15,447 nucleotides of DNA from an uncultured Eubacteriales bacterium (GTDB taxonomy: Bacteria > Bacillota > Clostridia > Oscillospirales > CAG-272): positions 1-15,447 of the forward strand of contig URDS01000054.1 in NCBI GenBank assembly GCA_900546635.1, written 5' to 3'. How positions within the stretch are numbered: position 1 is the first letter of the stretch; the number at the start of each line of letters is the position of its first letter. Under the pieces are notes generated by a model. It saw only the letters and a list, made by a program, of their open reading frames with translations. It had not been told where the DNA came from and searched no databases. Shown here piece by piece: positions 14,794 to 15,447 of this stretch. The position numbers were made by a program, and so were the translations under genes.

Positions 14794-15378
14794 TTGGATG
14801 TATGTGTTGTAACCAATGATAAAAAAATCGCACGTTTTCTTGTGCTGGAGCTTGAAGAGGTGGGTGTGGATGTCCATGTTTGCGAAAACTTTTCCATGCC
14901 CGCGCAGCTGTATATATGTGATTTGGATTTTCTCCCGCCGGATACGGAATTTCCCGCCGATGTGATCGGATTTTCCTCTGATCCGGAAAAGTCCAGAATT
15001 GTGAGTTTGTTTTTCGGGCGGCCGATCGACGCGAGGTTCATACGCCAGACCGTGACCAAAATTTTAGAGGAGACCCGCGACATGCGCCGCGCGCGCACGT
15101 TGGCCGTCAGTATGGATACGCGGCGCGTGTTCGGTCCGTACGGGGACGTTCACCTGTCTATAAAGGAACTCAGGCTTTTTATGGCGCTTAAGGAAGCGGG
15201 AACGCTGACACGCGAAGAGGCGGCCGCGTTTTTCGGCGATTCGGACAGCAATGTTCTGGACGTTTATATGCACTATCTGCGCAAAAAGCTGAAAACGGTC
15301 TGCCAGGTGGACATTATCGCCGCCAAGCGGCGGGTCGGCTATTCGTTCCGCGATGACGTAAAGGTCAATATTCTGTGA
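14794..15378 (+). CDS. Winged-helix regulator with shortened, degenerate receiver domain
   Basis: 194 residues against about 225 for a usual OmpR-type regulator. The N-terminal part (1-~95) keeps the receiver rhythm: strand MDVCVVTND, a putative acceptor strand LYICDLDFLPP (D43 or D45), and GRPIDARFIRQTV where normal receivers have K-P-F, so the conserved Lys is Arg76 here. The middle is about 25-30 residues short. The C-terminal domain (about 105-188) is a clear Trans_reg_C winged helix: LSIKELRLFMALKEAGTLTR, then SNVLDVYMHYLRKKL as recognition helix, and RRVGYSF at the wing. The TTG at 14794 has AAAGGCGG 9 bases upstream. Whether it is phosphorylated is uncertain. The next gene starts within its stop codon. 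Confidence 0.85.
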   Translation: MDVCVVTNDKKIARFLVLELEEVGVDVHVCENFSMPAQLYICDLDFLPPDTEFPADVIGFSSDPEKSRIVSLFFGRPIDARFIRQTVTKILEETRDMRRARTLAVSMDTRRVFGPYGDVHLSIKELRLFMALKEAGTLTREEAAAFFGDSDSNVLDVYMHYLRKKLKTVCQVDIIAAKRRVGYSFRDDVKVNIL

Positions 15379-15447
15379 TGCGATTCAAGAAAAAGGCTTC
15401 CCGGCGGGGCAATGGCATGAAGATAAGCAAAACCGCCCGATTTTTGC
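15378..15447 (+). CDS. Start of a downstream coding region, cut by window edge (possible sensor kinase)
   Basis: An ATG at 15378 overlaps the previous stop by one base (TGATG) and opens a frame to the window end: MRFKKKASRRGNGMKISKTARF and on, very basic as before a first membrane helix. A second in-frame ATG at 15417 has GGCGGGG upstream and may be the true start. Position after a response-regulator-like gene suggests a histidine kinase, but no domain is visible. Confidence 0.5.
   Translation, partial: MRFKKKASRRGNGMKISKTARFL

Overview
The window reads as chromosomal DNA of an anaerobic, G+C-rich member of the Clostridia (Oscillospiraceae-like). The grounds are an oxygen-sensitive pyruvate:ferredoxin oxidoreductase, strong AGGAGG-type ribosome binding sites, several TTG starts, OmpR/VanS-type two-component pairs, and a DUF5685/DnaJ pair known from Clostridia. 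No rRNA, tRNA, CRISPR array or insertion sequence was seen.

Layout. (1) 2-2998 (+): the last ~1000 codons of pyruvate:ferredoxin oxidoreductase, closed by a strong bidirectional terminator (3016-3070). (2) 5210-3208 (-): a tightly packed three-gene unit, DUF5685 protein, then a J-domain protein with a cysteine-rich tail, then a small membrane protein, behind a good sigma-A promoter at 5287-5315. (3) 7501-5607 (-): an OmpR-family response regulator and its sensor kinase, overlapping by 4 bp and ending in a hairpin terminator. (4) About 7620-8600: a visibly A+T-rich island with one unrecognised four-helix membrane protein (-) and a 14-bp perfect inverted repeat. (5) 8730-12010 (+): a compact operon of a VTC-type polyphosphate polymerase, a DUF4956 membrane protein and a secreted beta-helix lipoprotein of the Cthe_2159 type. 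(6) 12803-12060 (-): a GDSL/SGNH hydrolase converging on that operon. (7) 12969-14574 (+): a GNAT acetyltransferase and a SAM-dependent methyltransferase. (8) 14794 to the end (+): a regulator with a shortened, degenerate receiver domain and a winged helix, followed with a 1-bp overlap by the start of a further gene cut by the window edge.

The most interesting part is 5607-12010. A catalytic domain that makes polyphosphate in yeast, a multi-pass membrane protein and a surface lipoprotein with repeated acidic turns are translated as one unit next to a two-component system. I infer an envelope system that makes a polyanion (most likely polyphosphate), moves it across the membrane and holds it, perhaps with calcium, on a surface beta-helix. 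Related half-sites (TTAACC/GGTTAA and TTGACC/GGTTAT) lie upstream of both the regulator and the operon. Enzyme identity comes from family recognition; export, surface retention and regulatory linkage are inference.
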